In this document: positions 61,234-64,000 of the stretch, one piece after another | How the letters are laid out: each line of letters opens with the position of its first letter | Numbering within the stretch: the stretch's first letter is position 1 | Assembly (NCBI RefSeq): GCF_037975245.1 | Contig: NC_092576.1 | Coordinates: 4,356,001-4,420,000 of the forward strand | Length of the DNA: 64,000 bases | Direction: 5' to 3' | Source: Apostichopus japonicus | Taxonomy: Eukaryota; Echinodermata; Holothuroidea; Aspidochirotida; Stichopodidae | Program-made: the position numbers and the translations under genes | Notes under the pieces: model-generated | What the model saw: the letters and a program-made list of their open reading frames with translations, nothing else | Database searches by the model: none | Told to the model about the DNA's origin: nothing

Positions 61234-62764
61234 ATGATGTACGTTTTCTTCTTGTTCCTGATAGCGTTTCCAGCAGTAAATTATTTGGCTGCGTCTCCGG
61301 TTGACAGTCCTGTCTTCAGAGCATTCGGTAATGATGAGTCCTTGAATAAGGCTACTAAGCCAAGCCATACTAAACCATGTGCCGTTCAAATTTCGGGTAA
61401 GTCAATACGTACGTAGTCCCATTAAATCTAAACATTTCTAATCTACAAAGTATTTCATAATGAAGTGCAACATTAAAAAAAAAAAAATAAGTTGTTTGGA
61501 TTTCTGAAAATTGTACCAAGTTTTCTAACGGTTAGTGAAAGAATAACAAATGTTAAGTTTGTTATAAGAACACATGTATAAAATGTTTATCAACTTTTGC
61601 AGATAGTAGGACTTTGATGGTGAATTGTTAAGAAAACAATAGTTCATGTTTGCATATTTCTCGTTCTTCCAGTTAGCTTTTCGAGAACAGTGTCGATCAT
61701 TTTCTACAAAGCCCAAAACAAATCTCAGTGAAATTGCAACGAAAAAGCTATCAACCCTTATAATCATGTTCATCACAAAATAGACATGTCATGGGACACT
61801 CATTAATTTGTTTTGTAATATTCCTCAGACTAGCAGGCCCACAATAACATTATTGTCATTAAAATTACTATTTGTAAGATCCCATTGAAACTACCATAGT
61901 AACTATGCAGTAATGGTTCAAGATAATCCTAATTGGATCTTTTTTTTTATGATGGACTGGTAGAACTATTTAGTTCTAATCTGACAAAGAGTTACATAAT
62001 GGCTATCATCCAGTGTTGTTGCTGTGACTAACTCTTCTCTCAAATATGGGAGTTTTGCTCTGGGTCACGGAACGATGTCCGCTGAATATTAATGGTACCA
62101 TTTATACTTTACCGTCTTGTATCAAAAATATTATTCAAAACCAAGTTTGAAGAGAAATACAAAAATCTGCAAATGCTGAATGGACAAGTGCTTGTTCAAA
62201 TGGTTGCACCCACGGGGTTGTGAACTATTAACATTTACACAATACCTAATTGAATTCTGGTCATTTGATTGGTCAATAACTCGTTGATTGCATGCAAAAT
62301 CCGCTCTATTCCACTCTATGAAATAGAACCATGGGTTATACTTTTTTGATAGCACTTTTTACAATGGTTAGAGAGCAGAGAAACCTGTCTGTTCAAAACA
62401 ATCTGTTTTATGAGTGCATTTTACATCCAATTATATCCAAACTTGAAGGTGTTGTATAAAACAAATAATGAATGGTTTCCATTCGTGCAATAGTGCAAAT
62501 ATTTCATTCGTTGACAGATGTAATTTGTTCCGTTCAACTCGGCTGCGCCTCGTTGAATGGAACATTCCATTTTTCAACTCATGAAATATTTGCACTATTG
62601 CACTCATAACCATTCATTATTTGAATAATGTTATGATATCGTACACATATTTATTGTATATTTTAATTTTGTAGGTCCTTGGGCTGACGTCATCAACATA
62701 ACAGCTGAACCAAATCCACCGAGAACCGACAAGTTGTTAAAATTTACTTTTAATTTTTCTTTCA
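61234..62764 (+). CDS. ML-domain lipid-binding protein, third paralogue (exons 1-2 only; runs off right edge)
   Basis: Exon 1 at 61234-61396 begins with two adjacent ATG codons and a hydrophobic signal peptide (VFFLFLIAFPAVNYLAA). A hydrophilic stretch follows, ending in KPCAVQIS, which parallels DDPCEVKI in copy B. Exon 2 at 62675-62764 is 90 nt with the same entry and exit phases as exon 2 of copies A and B. It reads PWADVINITAEPNPPRTDK, which aligns with LWADGLKLSFDPNPLRLD. The donor after 62764 is GTAAGT. Further exons are not found before 64000, and the last kilobase is a tandem repeat. Identity with copies A/B is low outside the motif, so this is an older paralogue. The family assignment rests on motif, phase and exon-size agreement. 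Confidence 0.72.
62461..62623. mobile_element. Foldback element with about 60-bp arms in intron 1 of the third ML gene
   Basis: CAAATAATGAATGGTT, GTGCAATAGTGCAAATATTT and CAT..GTTGA in the left arm reappear as the reverse complement in the right arm (TGAAATATTTGCACTATTGC through ACCATTCATTATTTG). The loop is about 45 bases and contains CAACTCGGCTGCGCCTCGTTG, itself palindromic. Confidence 0.88.
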
Positions 62765-63074
62765 GTAAGTACTATATGATTTATATGAATATGCCTAAGA
62801 TAAACATTATGGTTAAGCCTTATTAATATGCAACATTATTTTTTTGTGCTAAAAAAAAGGGATGATCCTTGGGCTCACTTTGTGTCCCCAACGAACTTAA
62901 TCAGATTTACACCGGTCTGACTAGTTTAATTCAAGGTTCATATCAGATAAACTACCCAGGTAGAAGTAAACATATCCCTCAATGTGATAGGAGAAGTAGC
63001 CTAGTCTTAACAGAGATAAGAGAGGGGTACCATCACAGTCGGAAACATGCTCAATGACAATTCAAGCATCATAT

Positions 63075-64000
63075 AATTATTTTATTTTACATTTAGTAGA
63101 TTGATACTAGCAGTACATAATTGACTTCTTTTTTTGTTTACTTGATTGATTCTAGCATTACTTAACTAACTTCGTTTCTTCTTGATTGATTCTAGCACTT
63201 TATAGGCCTATTTGACATTTTTATACTTTGATTGATTCTAGCATTACATAATTAACTTCTTGTTTATTTTCTAGATTGATTCTAGCAGTACATAATTAAC
63301 TTCTTGTTTATTTTCTTGAGTCGGATTCTAGCATTACAAATAATTGACTTCTTGTTTATCTTTTTGATTGATTCTAGCAGTACATAATTAACTATTTGTT
63401 TATTTTCTTGAGTCGGATTCTAGCATTACAAATAATTGACTTCTTGTTTATTTTCTTGATTAATTCTAGCAGTACATAATTAACTTCTTGTTTATTTTCT
63501 TGAGTCGGATTCTAGCATTACAAATAATTGACTTCTTGTTTATTTTCTTGATTAATTCTAGCATTACATAATTGACTTCTTGTTTATTTTCTTGATTAAT
63601 TCTAGCATTACATAATTGACTTCTTGTTTATTTTCTTGATTGAATCTAGCAGTACATAATTAACTATTTGTTTATTTTCTTGAGTCGGATTCTAGCATTA
63701 CAAATAATTGACTTCTTGTTTATCTTTTTGATTGATTCTAGCAGTACATAATTAACTATTTGTTTATTTTCTTGAGTCGGATTCTAGCATTACAAATAAT
63801 TGACTTCTTGTTTATTTTCTTGATTAATTCTAGCAGTACATAATTAACTTCTTGTTTATTTTCTTGAGTCGGATTCTAGCATTACAAATAATTGACTTCT
63901 TGTTTATTTTCTTGATTAATTCTAGCATTACATAATTGACTTCTTGTTTATTTTCTTGATTAATTCTAGCATTACATAATTGACTTCTTGTTTATTTTCT
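63075..64000. repeat. Minisatellite (44-50 bp unit) at the right edge
   Basis: About 20 copies of a unit with TTGATTAATTCTAGCATTAC and ATAATTGACTTCTTGTTTAT, alternating with a longer variant carrying GAGTCGGATTCTAGCATTAC and AAATAATTG. The alternation gives a higher-order pattern. The array runs off the window inside the third ML gene. Confidence 0.95.

Overview
The window is eukaryotic nuclear DNA, AT-rich, with small exons bounded by GT-AG splice sites, introns full of minisatellites, many short hAT-type transposons with terminal inverted repeats, and a few decayed LINE tails. Gene content (TRMT10B, CWF19L1 and NDUFV3 homologues, several ML-domain lipid-binding genes) and the repeat style suggest a marine invertebrate deuterostome, probably an echinoderm; this placement is an inference. 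Genes were assembled by hand from exon homology, splice signals and phase agreement. Most long open frames here are not genes.

Layout. (1) 1-20376 is a recent tandem duplication with a unit of about 11 kb. Each unit carries a secreted ML-domain (GM2-activator/MD-2-like) gene on the plus strand. Copy A lacks exon 1, which lies off the left edge; copy B is complete, with five exons and 157 residues. The copies are nearly identical except in exon 3, which has changed sharply at the protein level. Each copy has its own later hAT-MITE insertion, with the empty site preserved in the other copy. (2) 20377-24918 holds transposon remnants and no recognised gene. (3) 24919-31632, minus strand: a complete eight-exon TRMT10B-like tRNA methyltransferase (302 residues), with a LINE tail and a satellite block in its introns. 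(4) 31633-32561 is a putative shared promoter. (5) 32562-47563, plus strand: a complete fourteen-exon CWF19L1 homologue (523 residues), head-to-head with TRMT10B. (6) 47564-51218 is transposon and minisatellite DNA. (7) 51219-52688, minus strand: the C-terminal exons of NDUFV3 (complex I), convergent with CWF19L1. (8) 52689-61233 has no recognised gene. (9) 61234 to the right edge: the first two exons of a third ML-domain gene, with the rest off the window.

The strongest unusual signal is in CWF19L1 intron 11. A 62-bp unit made of the end of the intron plus the first 29 bases of exon 12 is repeated 32 times directly upstream of the real exon. This gives 32 near-identical decoy 3' splice sites. 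By reading frame, using any decoy would put a premature stop in the message. CWF19L1 proteins are themselves splicing-related (CwfJ/Drn1 family), so a regulatory role is conceivable but unproven. The second signal is the concentration of amino-acid change in exon 3 of the duplicated ML genes.
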